14,263 nt of DNA, taken from Alphaproteobacteria bacterium UBA6062 (GTDB lineage Bacteria > Pseudomonadota > Alphaproteobacteria > Sneathiellales > Sneathiellaceae). A model generated the notes under the pieces. It saw only the letters and a list, made by a program, of their open reading frames with translations. It ran no database searches and was not told where the DNA came from. This document shows, piece by piece, positions 6,504-14,263 of the stretch. The DNA lies in contig DIYE01000252.1 of NCBI GenBank assembly GCA_002428885.1, positions 4,197 through 18,459 of the forward strand, read 5' to 3'. The first letter of the stretch is position 1. The number at the start of each line of letters is the position of its first letter. Position numbers and translations under genes: made by a program.

Positions 6504-8171
6504 ATGACCTCTAAAGATAGCTTCCTCTTTCTTCCGTTAGGAGGAAGCGGTGAAATTGGTATGAACCTCAACCTTTATTGCTGTAACGGCAAATGGTTGA
6601 TGATTGACTGTGGTATTTCCTTTGCGGATGAGCGGGCACCGGGAGTTGATGTTATCGTTCCGGATGCTTCCTGGATCGCGGAGCGGCGGAAGGATTTGCT
6701 GGCGATTGTCATTACCCATGCTCATGAGGATCATGTCGGTGCCGTTGCCCGTCTTTGGCCGGATTTTCAGTGTCCGGTTTATGCAAGTCCCTTTACGGCC
6801 GAGATCCTGCATCACAAACTTGTGGAAGAGGGAATTGACGATCTCGTCGAGGTTAATGTGGTTTCTCCGGGAAGCTCTTTGCAACTGGAGGATTTTCACC
6901 TGGACTTTGTGGATCTAACCCACTCCATTCCGGAAATGCAGGCGCTGATGATTACCACGCCTTACGGGAAGGTTCTGCATAGTGGCGACTGGAAACTGGA
7001 TCCTGACCCCGTTGTAGGGCCCGCCAGCGATATGGACCGGATGAGTGATATCTCTGACGGAGATGTCCTTGCCATGGTTTGCGATTCCACCAATGTTTTT
7101 AAAAGCGGAACATCGGGATCAGAAGGCGATGTGCAAAGCAGTCTGGACACGCTTCTTGGAACGCTGAAAGAGGGACGGGTTGCTGTTACAACCTTCGCTT
7201 CCAATATTGCGCGTCTTAAAACAATTGCGGCCATTGCAGAGAAACATCAACGGCATGTGGTTTTGGTCGGACGTTCTTTACACCGGATGACGGAAGCCGC
7301 GAAGCGGGCGGGCTACCTGCAGGATATTCCCTCCTTCCTGAGTGAGAAGGATGCCGGTTATTTGCCACGTGAAAATGTCCTTCTGCTCTGCACCGGCAGC
7401 CAGGGAGAGCCCAGGGGAGCTATGGCCCGGATCGCACGGGATGAGCATCAGCATATTTCACTCGATAAAGGAGACACGGTTATCTTCTCCTCCAAGGTTA
7501 TTCCCGGGAATGAGAAAACACTGTATGCCCTGCATAATCAACTGACGGAAAATGGTATTCATGTCATTACGGAGGCTGACGAATTTGTGCATGTTTCCGG
7601 TCACCCTGCAAAGGATGAGTTGATCAGGATGTATGAGACCGTTAAGCCGCGTATTGCTATCCCGGTCCATGGGGAAGCCCGACACCTTAAAGCTCATTGC
7701 GAACTGGCTCTTTCCCTTGGCACTGAAAAAGCGATCGAGATCCGCAATGGTGATCTTTTGAAGTTAGCCCCCGGGAAAACCGAGATTATCGATACTGTTC
7801 CGGCCGGCAGGCTTGCTGTTGACGCCGGCGGACTTACTGCCCTGGACGGAGAGTTTCTATCAACCCGTCGCAGGATGGTTTTTAATGGAACGGCCAGCGC
7901 CCTTGTGATCGTTAATGAAAAGGGACAGATTGCCGAAGAGCCGGTGGTGCGGACAAGAGGAGTCGTTGATGAAGATTTGTTCCCGTCATTGCAGGAGGAT
8001 CTGCGGCGGGAGATTAAGGAACGGCATTATGAACTTTCCAAGCGTAATCGCCTGATGGATGAAGAAGTGGAAGAAAGCGCTCGCCGGGCCATCCGCAGAG
8101 TGTTCCGGAAAAGTGCCGGTCGCCGCCCCATAACGGATGTGTATGTTGTGCGGATCGAAGAAGACGTGTAG
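6504..8171 (+). CDS. rnj: Ribonuclease J
   Basis: This 555-residue metallo-beta-lactamase/beta-CASP ribonuclease takes part in mRNA turnover and rRNA maturation with endonuclease and 5'-3' exonuclease activity. It opens with the family hallmark FLPLGGSGEIGMNLNLY. Two-zinc active-site residues are visible: THAHEDH at 71-77 (His72, His74, Asp76, His77), His140 in LTHSIP, Asp162 in HSGDWKLD, and His388 in PVHGE. The beta-CASP region carries DSTN at 193-196, CTGSQGEP near 295-302, and SGHPAKDEL near 365-371. The C-terminal small domain ends in VYVVRIEEDV. Length matches the family. The ATG lacks a clear Shine-Dalgarno sequence, and the palindromic element ends only 35 bases upstream, so its promoter and leader may have been altered. 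rnj after coaX fits the usual order. Confidence 0.95.
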   Translation: MTSKDSFLFLPLGGSGEIGMNLNLYCCNGKWLMIDCGISFADERAPGVDVIVPDASWIAERRKDLLAIVITHAHEDHVGAVARLWPDFQCPVYASPFTAEILHHKLVEEGIDDLVEVNVVSPGSSLQLEDFHLDFVDLTHSIPEMQALMITTPYGKVLHSGDWKLDPDPVVGPASDMDRMSDISDGDVLAMVCDSTNVFKSGTSGSEGDVQSSLDTLLGTLKEGRVAVTTFASNIARLKTIAAIAEKHQRHVVLVGRSLHRMTEAAKRAGYLQDIPSFLSEKDAGYLPRENVLLLCTGSQGEPRGAMARIARDEHQHISLDKGDTVIFSSKVIPGNEKTLYALHNQLTENGIHVITEADEFVHVSGHPAKDELIRMYETVKPRIAIPVHGEARHLKAHCELALSLGTEKAIEIRNGDLLKLAPGKTEIIDTVPAGRLAVDAGGLTALDGEFLSTRRRMVFNGTASALVIVNEKGQIAEEPVVRTRGVVDEDLFPSLQEDLRREIKERHYELSKRNRLMDEEVEESARRAIRRVFRKSAGRRPITDVYVVRIEEDV

Positions 8172-8209
8172 AAACGACCAAAAAAGAAGATTGGGCAAAG
8201 GATAAGATT

Positions 8210-8614
8210 ATGATTGGCCGCTTGAACCATGTTGCAATTGCTGTTCCGGATCTGGAGGCAGCCGCAAAAACCTATCGGGATGTTCTGGGAGCAAAGGTCG
8301 GAGAACCGCAGGCGGAGCCGGATCACGGGGTTACTGTAGTCTTTGTCGAGCTTGATAATACGAAAATCGAACTGCTTTATCCGCTCGGAGATGATTCACC
8401 GATTGCCGGATTCCTGTCTAAAAACGCATCAGGCGGTATACATCATGTCTGCTATGAAGTAGATGATATCCTTGCCGCACGGGACAAGCTTGTTGAAGAG
8501 GGCGCCCGCATTCTGGGAAGCGGAGAACCTAAAATCGGCGCTCATAAAAAACCGGTCCTGTTCCTGCATCCCAAGGATTTTAACGGTACTCTGGTCGAAC
8601 TCGAACAAGTCTAG
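8210..8614 (+). CDS. mce: Methylmalonyl-CoA epimerase
   Basis: This 134-residue enzyme of the glyoxalase/VOC fold interconverts (S)- and (R)-methylmalonyl-CoA, linking propionyl-CoA carboxylation to methylmalonyl-CoA mutase and succinyl-CoA. It shows the expected double beta-alpha-beta-beta-beta repeat: LNHVAIAVPDLEAA at the start with metal ligand His7, ELLYPLG at the end of the first half, GGIHHVCYEVDDI with His78/His79 opening the second, and LVELEQ with Glu130 at the end. The LHPKDFNGTLVEL segment is characteristic. AAAGGA (8197-8202) seven bases before the ATG supports the start. It follows rnj by 38 bases and is followed closely by the DUF1467 gene. Length is normal. A generic VOC protein is the only alternative, and it is less likely. 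Confidence 0.93.
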   Translation: MIGRLNHVAIAVPDLEAAAKTYRDVLGAKVGEPQAEPDHGVTVVFVELDNTKIELLYPLGDDSPIAGFLSKNASGGIHHVCYEVDDILAARDKLVEEGARILGSGEPKIGAHKKPVLFLHPKDFNGTLVELEQV

Positions 8615-8641
8615 CAAAAAACACCGGAAAAGGATCGGTTC

Positions 8642-8926
8642 ATGACATTCGTCGGCGGTTTGGTTGTCTATTCTATAACATGGATTGTGGTATTGTTCAT
8701 GGTCCTGCCCTGGGGTGTTCGCTCCCAGCTTGAAGATGAAAATACCGAGATTGAGCCGGGAACGGTAGAAAGTGCGCCGGTTCAGCCGCAGATCTGGAAG
8801 AAATTTGCCATCACGACGGTTGTGACAGCAATCCTCTTTGGAATTTTCTGGGCGTCGATCGAGTTTGACTGGATTGATTACCGGGCGATTGTTTCTCAAA
8901 GCCCTGGCGTTGAAAAACTGATCTGA
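8642..8926 (+). CDS. DUF1467 family small membrane protein
   Basis: This 94-residue inner-membrane protein has two predicted helices, about residues 3-23 and 55-73. The PWGVRSQ motif follows the first helix, and a short acidic and proline-containing loop separates the two. This layout and motif are those of the alphaproteobacterial DUF1467 family, which usually lies between mce and proS. No function is established to my knowledge. AAAAGGA (8628-8634) lies seven bases before the ATG, and the mce stop is 27 bases upstream, so cotranscription is expected. The GAGG that overlaps its TGA stop serves as a ribosome site for the next gene. Confidence 0.88.
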   Translation: MTFVGGLVVYSITWIVVLFMVLPWGVRSQLEDENTEIEPGTVESAPVQPQIWKKFAITTVVTAILFGIFWASIEFDWIDYRAIVSQSPGVEKLI

Positions 8927-8937
8927 GGTTAATTTTC

Positions 8938-10905
8938 GTGAAACAACAGGAATATCGTCCAGATATTGATGGATTGCGAGCTATTTCTGCACTGGTTATT
9001 CTCGCATTCCACTTGGGATTTACATCTTTCAGCGGCGGATTTGTTGGAGTTGATGTTTTCTTTGTCATTTCCGGTTACCTGATTATTCCTAGGGTAGCAG
9101 ATGCCCTGCAAGCGGGAAATTTTTCATTAGCCATTTTTTTTGAAAAGCGTATCCGACGGATTATTCCGGCCCTACTGGCTGTTATGTTATTTACTTTTAT
9201 AGCCGGTTTTTTTGTCTTGGGACCTCGGGAATATAAGGAATTTTCGGGAAGCGCTTTCGCAACACTGGTTTTTGGCGCTAATTTCTACTTTTATGACAGA
9301 TCCGGTTACTTTGCTGATGCGGCGCATCAGAAGCCTTTCTTACATGCCTGGTCGCTTGGGATTGAGGAGCAGTTTTATATTCTGGTTCCACTCCTCCTTT
9401 TGGCATGCTGGTCTTTCTTAAGGTTCTCGCCCCGTCGGGTGGTTTTATTGATTACTGTCTCTTCATTTGCCTACAACCTGGTGATGGTTAGATATAATGA
9501 AGTGAATGCCTTTTTTATGCCAATGGCCCGCTTCTGGGAATTGGGAATTGGAGGACTGATTGCCTTGTATGGTAGAGATCAGGAACTCTCGGATATCAAA
9601 GGTAATCTATTATCTGCTGTCGGGGTTGGGCTTCTGTTGTTATCTGTTTTCGGCATTGATGACAGAACAAGATTTCCTGGTGAAACAGCCTTATTACCAG
9701 TTGCAGGTTCTGCTTTTCTGATCTGGAGCGGGCAATGCAAAGGTACATTGATTGGTAAATCTCTTGGCGCCATGCCACTTAGATATATCGGCCGAATTTC
9801 CTATTCTTTGTATCTGATACATTGGCCAGTTATTGTTTTTGTACGCCTATATTTATCCAGGCCGTTGGAGATGACCGAGCAGATACTGATATTTGCTTTT
9901 AGTTTTCTTTGGGCAGCATTATCGTGGCATTTCCTGGAACGCAAATTGTTGTCCAGTCAGCTTATTTCATTTCGAAAACTAGCTATGGGACTGACAGTTG
10001 CTTTGTCGATATTGATCACCTCTGGCATGGTTGTAACAGTAACCGAAGGATTACAGCGACGGATGACAGCAGGATCTCTCGCTGTTTTAAAGGAAGTAGA
10101 GCAAGAACTTTCTCAAGGAGCAGGATCCTGTATTGAAAGGCATCCATTTGGTGACAGTTTACCAAAAAAATACGGCGTTTGCGGGCGGGGAAATGCTAAA
10201 GGGAGAAAGGTACTTTTCTGGGGAGACTCACATTCCGGGATGCTGGTTAAGGCAATGTCTCGATTATATGAAGACGATAAATTTCTCATTTATTCTACCG
10301 GTATGCCTGATTGTCCGCCTTTTCAGGATGTAAAGACAACGCGTCGTAAAAACAGACTTTTATGCCCGACGTTTGTAAACCAGGTGATCAATTTTCTCAA
10401 TCAAGAGGCAATCGACACTGTCATTCTAGCTGGCCGATGGGCTAATTTGGCATCAGACGTCAGATCGCCGGGAGACGGTGGACGCCCTCATAAGATTTTT
10501 GATATGCGGGCTGATGGTGTTCTTTTCCCGTTTGAGAATGCTCTCCTGAGAACGGTGAAAGAGTTAAAGAAGCATGGTACCAGGGTTTTGGTCGTTGGCT
10601 CTGTTCCTGAAATTGAGTATCACGTTCCAGATACCTTGGTCAGATATCTAAGTGGAATTGGCCATCTTCCCGAAACATCTCGGAAGGACTATGAGGTTCG
10701 ACAAAAACAGGTTTTATCGGCACTTGAAAAAGTAGAACAACTTGAAGGCGTTACCGTTGTTCATCCTCAGAACATATTGTGTGATTCAGAAAAATGTGAT
10801 GTGGTGCGGAATGGCAAAGTTCTTTATACGGATGACGATCATTTAAGCATTGAAGGCGCTAAGCCGATTGTCAGGGAGATTAGAGAGCACCTTCTCAAGG
10901 AATAG
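8938..10905 (+). CDS. OafA/YrhL-type membrane acyltransferase with C-terminal SGNH domain
   Basis: This 655-residue protein likely adds acyl groups, often acetyl, to a cell-surface or periplasmic glycan. Residues 1 to about 375 form an acyltransferase-3 domain with about ten helices. The conserved opening YRPDIDGLRAISALVILAFH carries Arg14 and, eleven residues on, His25; GGFVGVDVFFVISGYLI and WSLGIEEQFY follow. The C-terminal part (about 380-655) is a periplasmic SGNH-hydrolase-like domain with GDSH at 429-432 (nucleophile Ser431), LAGRW in the middle, and the DxxH pair at Asp632-His635. The GTG start is supported by GAGG (8925-8928) overlapping the preceding stop. The gene is visibly more AT-rich than its neighbours and interrupts a housekeeping cluster, which suggests transfer. 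The target glycan cannot be told; O-antigen, capsule or peptidoglycan are possible. Confidence 0.9.
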   Translation: MKQQEYRPDIDGLRAISALVILAFHLGFTSFSGGFVGVDVFFVISGYLIIPRVADALQAGNFSLAIFFEKRIRRIIPALLAVMLFTFIAGFFVLGPREYKEFSGSAFATLVFGANFYFYDRSGYFADAAHQKPFLHAWSLGIEEQFYILVPLLLLACWSFLRFSPRRVVLLITVSSFAYNLVMVRYNEVNAFFMPMARFWELGIGGLIALYGRDQELSDIKGNLLSAVGVGLLLLSVFGIDDRTRFPGETALLPVAGSAFLIWSGQCKGTLIGKSLGAMPLRYIGRISYSLYLIHWPVIVFVRLYLSRPLEMTEQILIFAFSFLWAALSWHFLERKLLSSQLISFRKLAMGLTVALSILITSGMVVTVTEGLQRRMTAGSLAVLKEVEQELSQGAGSCIERHPFGDSLPKKYGVCGRGNAKGRKVLFWGDSHSGMLVKAMSRLYEDDKFLIYSTGMPDCPPFQDVKTTRRKNRLLCPTFVNQVINFLNQEAIDTVILAGRWANLASDVRSPGDGGRPHKIFDMRADGVLFPFENALLRTVKELKKHGTRVLVVGSVPEIEYHVPDTLVRYLSGIGHLPETSRKDYEVRQKQVLSALEKVEQLEGVTVVHPQNILCDSEKCDVVRNGKVLYTDDDHLSIEGAKPIVREIREHLLKE

Positions 10906-10907
10906 AA

Positions 10908-11336
10908 ATGCAGGCGATAAAACCAGCTTTACTAGCGATTTTGACAGTCAGTGGATCTGCCTATGCGGTGGAATCCCCTTCAGTAAAAATCACAGTAAGC
11001 GAAAAGAACTGCGAGCGTATCCAGAAGCATATCGCGCGAGATGATGTGACCTATAAACCAGGTGTTGACGTCCGTGGCAGACCCGTTGCGCCGGCGGATC
11101 TTCAGGATAATCGCCTGAAGCTTCCCGATACCATCACCATCGATCTTTCTCTACCTCTTCAGGACCTGTATGCGCCCGGCAATCAACCGCCGGATCTGCT
11201 GAAGAACGCAGATGTTCAGGTTGGAAAAATTGATTACCACATTAATTCGGGCAAGTTGCTTTTTAACGGCCAGGAACTGTCTGATCCGGCAATGCATGCC
11301 ATAGCGGAAGAGTGTCGTAAGCAGTATAAGCAATAG
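10908..11336 (+). CDS. Small secreted/periplasmic protein of unknown function
   Basis: This encodes 142 residues with a clear Sec signal peptide: a short lysine-containing start, a hydrophobic stretch, and a likely cut after SAYA (residue 20). The mature part of about 122 residues has no membrane helix. It contains YKPGVDVRGRPVAPADLQ, a strand-like region TITIDLSLPLQDLY, and a C-terminal KLLFNGQELSDPAMHAIAEECRKQ. Two cysteines, in KNCERI and EECRKQ, near the two ends of the mature protein, could form a disulfide. It starts two bases after the acyltransferase stop, with AAGGA (10897-10901) six bases before the ATG, so the two are cotranscribed. It may assist surface glycan acylation, but it could equally be an independent proS-neighbourhood gene. 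I do not recognise a named family. Confidence 0.75.
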   Translation: MQAIKPALLAILTVSGSAYAVESPSVKITVSEKNCERIQKHIARDDVTYKPGVDVRGRPVAPADLQDNRLKLPDTITIDLSLPLQDLYAPGNQPPDLLKNADVQVGKIDYHINSGKLLFNGQELSDPAMHAIAEECRKQYKQ

Positions 11337-11383
11337 GCTTTCTGAGCTTATATCTTGCAATCTCGCCAAATCCCTTTAAAAGT

Positions 11384-11405
11384 CTGAAAAACGCCTTATT
11401 TTCAG
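11384..11405 (+). other. AT-rich hairpin before proS
   Basis: CTGAAAA (11384-11390) pairs with TTTTCAG (11399-11405) around an eight-base loop. It lies in the 114-base gap between the secreted protein and proS. The stem is AT-rich and no T-run follows, so a weak terminator or a leader structure is as far as I would go. No convincing promoter for proS is visible, though one is likely here. Confidence 0.35.
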
Positions 11406-11450
11406 GCAAGTTGTGTACCATCTAATCAGCAAGAACAGACAGAGGACTCC

Positions 11451-12764
11451 ATGCGTCTTTCCCGCTATTTCATGCCCACCCTGAAAGAAGATCCGAAAGA
11501 AGCGCAGATTGTGTCGCATCGCCTGATGTTGCGCGCCGGAATGATCCAGCAGTCCTCCGCCGGTATTTATTCCTGGTTGCCGCTCGGACACCGGGTTCTG
11601 AAGAAGATCGAACAGGTCGTACGGGAAGAGCAGAATAAGGCGGGCGCCCATGAGATCCTGATGCCGACCATCCAGCCGGCCGAGCTTTGGCAGGAATCCG
11701 GTCGTTATGATGATTACGGCAAGGAAATGCTGCGGATCACCGACCGCCATGATCGGGGAATGCTGTATGGCCCGACCAATGAGGAGCAGGTAACAGATAT
11801 TTTCCGCTCTCACGTCAGGAGCTATAAGGATTTGCCGCTGAACCTCTACCATATCCAGTGGAAGTTCCGGGATGAGGTTCGGCCACGCTTTGGTGTGATG
11901 CGGGGACGGGAATTCCTGATGAAGGATGCCTATTCCTTCGATATGGATTATGAAGGCGCGAAAGTCGCCTATAACCGGATGTTCGTTGCCTATCTCAAAA
12001 CCTATGCCCGCCTTGGTTTGCAGGCCATTCCGTTGCGTGCGGAAACCGGTCCGATTGGTGGGGATCTCTCCCATGAATTTATCGTTTTGGCGGATACCGG
12101 TGAGAGTGAAGTTTTCTATCACAAGGATATCCTCAATCTGGCAACCCCGGTAGATGGAGAACAGACACCGGAAGAGTTGCAGGCCATTGTGGACGAGTGG
12201 ACCAGCTATTATGCGGCTGCTGATGATATGCATGATGCCGATAATTGTGATGTCGCGGAGGGAGATCTGATTTCTCGCCGCGGGATCGAGGTCGGTCATA
12301 TCTTCCATTTCGGGGACAAATACTCAGCACCGTTCGGAGCTACGGTTGCCGGACCCGATGGTAAGGATGTAACGGTTTCCATGGGGTCCTACGGTATCGG
12401 CGTATCTCGTTTGGCAGGCGGTATTATTGAGGCAAGCCACGATGAAAACGGCATTATCTGGCCAGAAGAGGTTGCACCGTTCAAGGTTGGCTTGATTAAC
12501 CTGAAAACCGGTGATGCGGACTGTGATACAGCCTGCGATGAGTTCTATGCCAAATTGCAGGCCGCAGACGTAGAGGTTCTCTATGATGACACGTCCGATC
12601 GGGCGGGAGGCAAGTTTGCGAAAATGGATCTGATCGGCCTTCCCTGGCAGGTGACGATTGGTCCTCGTGGCCTGAAATCAGGTGTGGTCGAATTTAAAAA
12701 CCGGGCGACCGGGGCGAAGGAAGAGATTAGCCCTGAAGAAGCCCTGAACCGTCTGGTGGGCTGA
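11451..12764 (+). CDS. proS: Prolyl-tRNA synthetase, short form without editing insert
   Basis: This 437-residue class II synthetase charges tRNA-Pro with proline in the cytosol. The start MRLSRYFMPTLKEDP is typical, and AGAGGA (11441-11446) supports the ATG. Motif 1 lies around 38-75 (GIYSWLPLGHRVLKKIE to HEILMPTIQP), motif 2 is FRDEVRPRFG at 139-148, and motif 3 is GSYGIGVSRL at 312-321. The GPTNEE loop (107-112) is also present. The anticodon-binding domain covers about 340-435. Only about 165 residues separate motifs 2 and 3, so the INS editing domain of the 570-residue E. coli enzyme is missing, as is usual for Alphaproteobacteria. Correction of Ala-tRNA-Pro would need a separate trans-editing protein. 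The LolC/E-type gene begins six bases after the stop. Confidence 0.96.
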   Translation: MRLSRYFMPTLKEDPKEAQIVSHRLMLRAGMIQQSSAGIYSWLPLGHRVLKKIEQVVREEQNKAGAHEILMPTIQPAELWQESGRYDDYGKEMLRITDRHDRGMLYGPTNEEQVTDIFRSHVRSYKDLPLNLYHIQWKFRDEVRPRFGVMRGREFLMKDAYSFDMDYEGAKVAYNRMFVAYLKTYARLGLQAIPLRAETGPIGGDLSHEFIVLADTGESEVFYHKDILNLATPVDGEQTPEELQAIVDEWTSYYAAADDMHDADNCDVAEGDLISRRGIEVGHIFHFGDKYSAPFGATVAGPDGKDVTVSMGSYGIGVSRLAGGIIEASHDENGIIWPEEVAPFKVGLINLKTGDADCDTACDEFYAKLQAADVEVLYDDTSDRAGGKFAKMDLIGLPWQVTIGPRGLKSGVVEFKNRATGAKEEISPEEALNRLVG

Positions 12765-12769
12765 GGCAC

Positions 12770-14017
12770 GTGTTTTCCCGATTTGAATGGACAATGGCGA
12801 TCCGTTACCTGCGGGCCCGTCGTCAAGAGGGGTTTATCTCCGTTATCGCGCTGTTTTCCTTTCTCGGGATCGGTCTCGGGGTTGCAACCCTGATCATTGT
12901 CATGTCCGTGATGAACGGGTTCCGGGCGGATCTTCTGGATCGTATTCTCGGCATGAACGGCCATTATGAAATCAAGGCTGTGGAAAACGGTCTTCTGACG
13001 GATTATGATCCACTGGTGGAGAGGCTATCAGCCCTGAAAGATGTAGTGCGCGTCACGCCGCTCATTCAAGGGCAGGTGATGGCAACCGCAGGTAAGCAGG
13101 CGAGTGGCGCCCTTGTACGCGGCATGTCACCGGATCAGCTCCGGGAACTGACCCTTCTGTCTTCCAATATTGTTGCCGGGTCTTTAGAGGGCTTTGACAA
13201 GGGCAATGCCATCTTGTTGGGACACCGCTTCGCCCGGTCTTTGGGGGTGAGGGCTGGTGACAAAGTGAAGATCCTGTCTCCGAAAGGCAGTTCAACGGCT
13301 TTCGGAACCTTCCCGAGGGTGAAGACATATACCGTAGGGGCGCTCTTTAATACGGGCATGTATGAATATGACAGCGGCTATATTTTTATGTCCCTGGCCG
13401 CTGCGCAAAAATACTTCAAGCACGGAAAGGGCGTGACCTCTCTTGAGGTCTTTGCGACCGATCCGGACCGGGCCCTTGCCATTCGCTCCGATATTATTAA
13501 TGCGGTGAATATTCGCGCTTATATCTATGACTGGCAGCAATCAAGGGCGAGTTTCTTTAATGCGCTTGAAGTGGAACGGAACGTCATGTTCCTGATCCTG
13601 ACCCTGATTATCCTGGTGGCGGCCTTCAATATTATTTCCAGCCTGATCATGCTGGTTAAAGACAAGGGCAGAGATGTGGCGATCCTTCGGACCATGGGAG
13701 CGACGCGCGGCATGATCATGCGGGTTTTCTTTATCGCGGGCGCCAGCGTCGGCGTTGTTGGAACCCTGTTCGGCTTTTTGCTCGGGCTTGGTTTTTGCGC
13801 CAATATTAATGAGATCAAGAACCTGATTGAAGGCCTGACCGGCGCAGAACTGTTCGCAGCGGAAATTTACTTCCTGTCCAATCTCCCGGCTAAGGTGGAC
13901 CCGGCAGAAGTAACGACAGTTGTCATTATGGCCCTGATTATCTCTCTCGCGGCGACCATTTACCCGTCCTGGCGGGCAGCTCGCCTGGATCCGGTGGAGG
14001 CGCTTCGTTATGAATGA
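12770..14017 (+). CDS. lolC: Lipoprotein-releasing ABC transporter permease, LolC/LolE family
   Basis: This 415-residue inner-membrane subunit is part of the LolCDE-type transporter that extracts mature lipoproteins from the inner membrane and hands them to LolA for the outer membrane. The N-terminal MFSRFEWTMAIRYLRARRQEG is followed by a first helix (about 22-45) and the LolC/E hallmark IVMSVMNGFRADL. A large MacB-like periplasmic domain fills about 50-265, and three C-terminal helices follow, with DVAILRTMGATRGMI between the first two, the site expected to contact LolD. The protein ends YPSWRAARLDPVEALRYE. The GTG at 12770 gives the family-typical N terminus. An ATG at 12794 would cut it short. 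Only one permease gene precedes lolD, so the complex may be of the single-permease (LolF-like) kind. LolC versus LolE cannot be decided from this window. Confidence 0.92.
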   Translation: MFSRFEWTMAIRYLRARRQEGFISVIALFSFLGIGLGVATLIIVMSVMNGFRADLLDRILGMNGHYEIKAVENGLLTDYDPLVERLSALKDVVRVTPLIQGQVMATAGKQASGALVRGMSPDQLRELTLLSSNIVAGSLEGFDKGNAILLGHRFARSLGVRAGDKVKILSPKGSSTAFGTFPRVKTYTVGALFNTGMYEYDSGYIFMSLAAAQKYFKHGKGVTSLEVFATDPDRALAIRSDIINAVNIRAYIYDWQQSRASFFNALEVERNVMFLILTLIILVAAFNIISSLIMLVKDKGRDVAILRTMGATRGMIMRVFFIAGASVGVVGTLFGFLLGLGFCANINEIKNLIEGLTGAELFAAEIYFLSNLPAKVDPAEVTTVVIMALIISLAATIYPSWRAARLDPVEALRYE

Positions 14018-14263
14018 TGCGGTCTTGAAGCTTGATAATGTAGGACGCGTCTTCAAACAGGGCGGTGAAGAACTGCATGTGCTGGTGGAGATTGATTTAC
14101 AGCTAAAGCCTGGTGAGATCGTAGCTCTATTGGGTCAGTCCGGGGCCGGCAAGTCGACCCTTCTGCAAATTGCGGGATTGCTGGAGCCTCCCACATCCGG
14201 CAAGGTTACGATTAACGGTGTCGATTGCACTAAATCATCGGATCGCCGCCGAACGGAAATGCG
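14010..14263 (+). CDS. lolD: Lipoprotein-releasing ABC transporter ATP-binding protein (5' part)
   Basis: The first 84 codons of an ABC ATPase run off the window end. It energises lipoprotein release with the permease encoded upstream. The N terminus MNDAVLKLDNVGRVFKQGGE is followed by LKPGEIVALLGQSGAGKST, with Walker A at residues 42-50, and then LLQIAGLLEPPTSGKVTINGVD, typical of the LolD/MacB ATPase group. The ATG at 14010 lies inside the permease gene and the frames overlap by eight bases. The two nearby ATGs at 14014 and 14017 are in a frame that closes within a few codons, so 14010 is the start. Translation is probably coupled. The signature and Walker B motifs lie beyond the window. 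Confidence 0.93.
   Translation, partial: MNDAVLKLDNVGRVFKQGGEELHVLVEIDLQLKPGEIVALLGQSGAGKSTLLQIAGLLEPPTSGKVTINGVDCTKSSDRRRTEM

Noticed and set aside
6175..6571. Two short - strand open frames (6175-6408 and 6383-6571) across the gap before rnj
   Set aside because: They run through the palindromic element and into rnj. Their products are low-complexity translations of repeat sequence with no family resemblance.
10133..10333. Short + strand frames inside the acyltransferase gene
   Set aside because: They are out of frame with a long, motif-bearing protein and have no ribosome site or recognisable product.
11376..12308. 310-codon open frame on the - strand
   Set aside because: It lies almost wholly antisense to proS, whose three class II motifs are unmistakable. 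The translated product shows no recognisable domain, and the frame is a codon-bias shadow.
13541..14056. 171-codon open frame on the - strand
   Set aside because: It is antisense to the LolC/E-type permease and the start of lolD. The composition is rich in Arg, His, Asn and Gln, typical of a shadow frame.

Overview
The window looks like an alphaproteobacterial chromosome segment. The backbone order nuoM-nuoN-birA-coaX-rnj-mce-DUF1467-proS-lolC/E-lolD is, from general knowledge, a familiar alphaproteobacterial housekeeping arrangement. The short prolyl-tRNA synthetase without the editing insert, the DUF1467 protein and RNase J in this position all fit that. I cannot name a genus from the sequence alone. 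All convincing genes read on the + strand. I saw no rRNA, tRNA or CRISPR.

Region 1 (2-3771) is the end of the complex I operon: the 3' part of nuoM, then nuoN, which overlaps birA by one base, then coaX. Respiration, biotin attachment and the first step of CoA synthesis are therefore linked in one transcription unit.

Region 2 (3772-6503) is an accessory insertion between coaX and rnj. It holds two tandem, gap-free but diverged copies (about 40% identical by hand count) of a small STAS/SpoIIAA-like protein. The first copy is broken by a single in-frame TAA where the second has GAA, and the rest of its frame is still intact. Next comes a cassette of an ArsR-type repressor and two SRPBCC/AHSA1-type proteins. 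It has a near-perfect 24-bp operator dyad overlapping a TTGACA promoter, and the predicted transcript is leaderless or nearly so. The region ends with a 179-bp element whose 28-bp terminal inverted repeats match at 27 positions and whose interior also folds back on itself. It looks like a MITE or palindromic interspersed repeat and sits just upstream of rnj.

Region 3 (6504-8926) returns to the backbone: RNase J, methylmalonyl-CoA epimerase and a two-helix DUF1467 membrane protein. Region 4 (8938-11336) is an accessory pair: a large, visibly AT-richer membrane acyltransferase with a C-terminal SGNH domain, then a small secreted protein starting 2 bases later. Region 5 (11451-14263) is backbone again: proS, a LolC/E-family permease and the 5' part of lolD, tightly spaced or overlapping.

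The points most worth a second look are the nonsense-interrupted tandem paralogue, the long palindromic element in front of rnj, and the promoter/operator/leaderless-start arrangement of the ArsR cassette.
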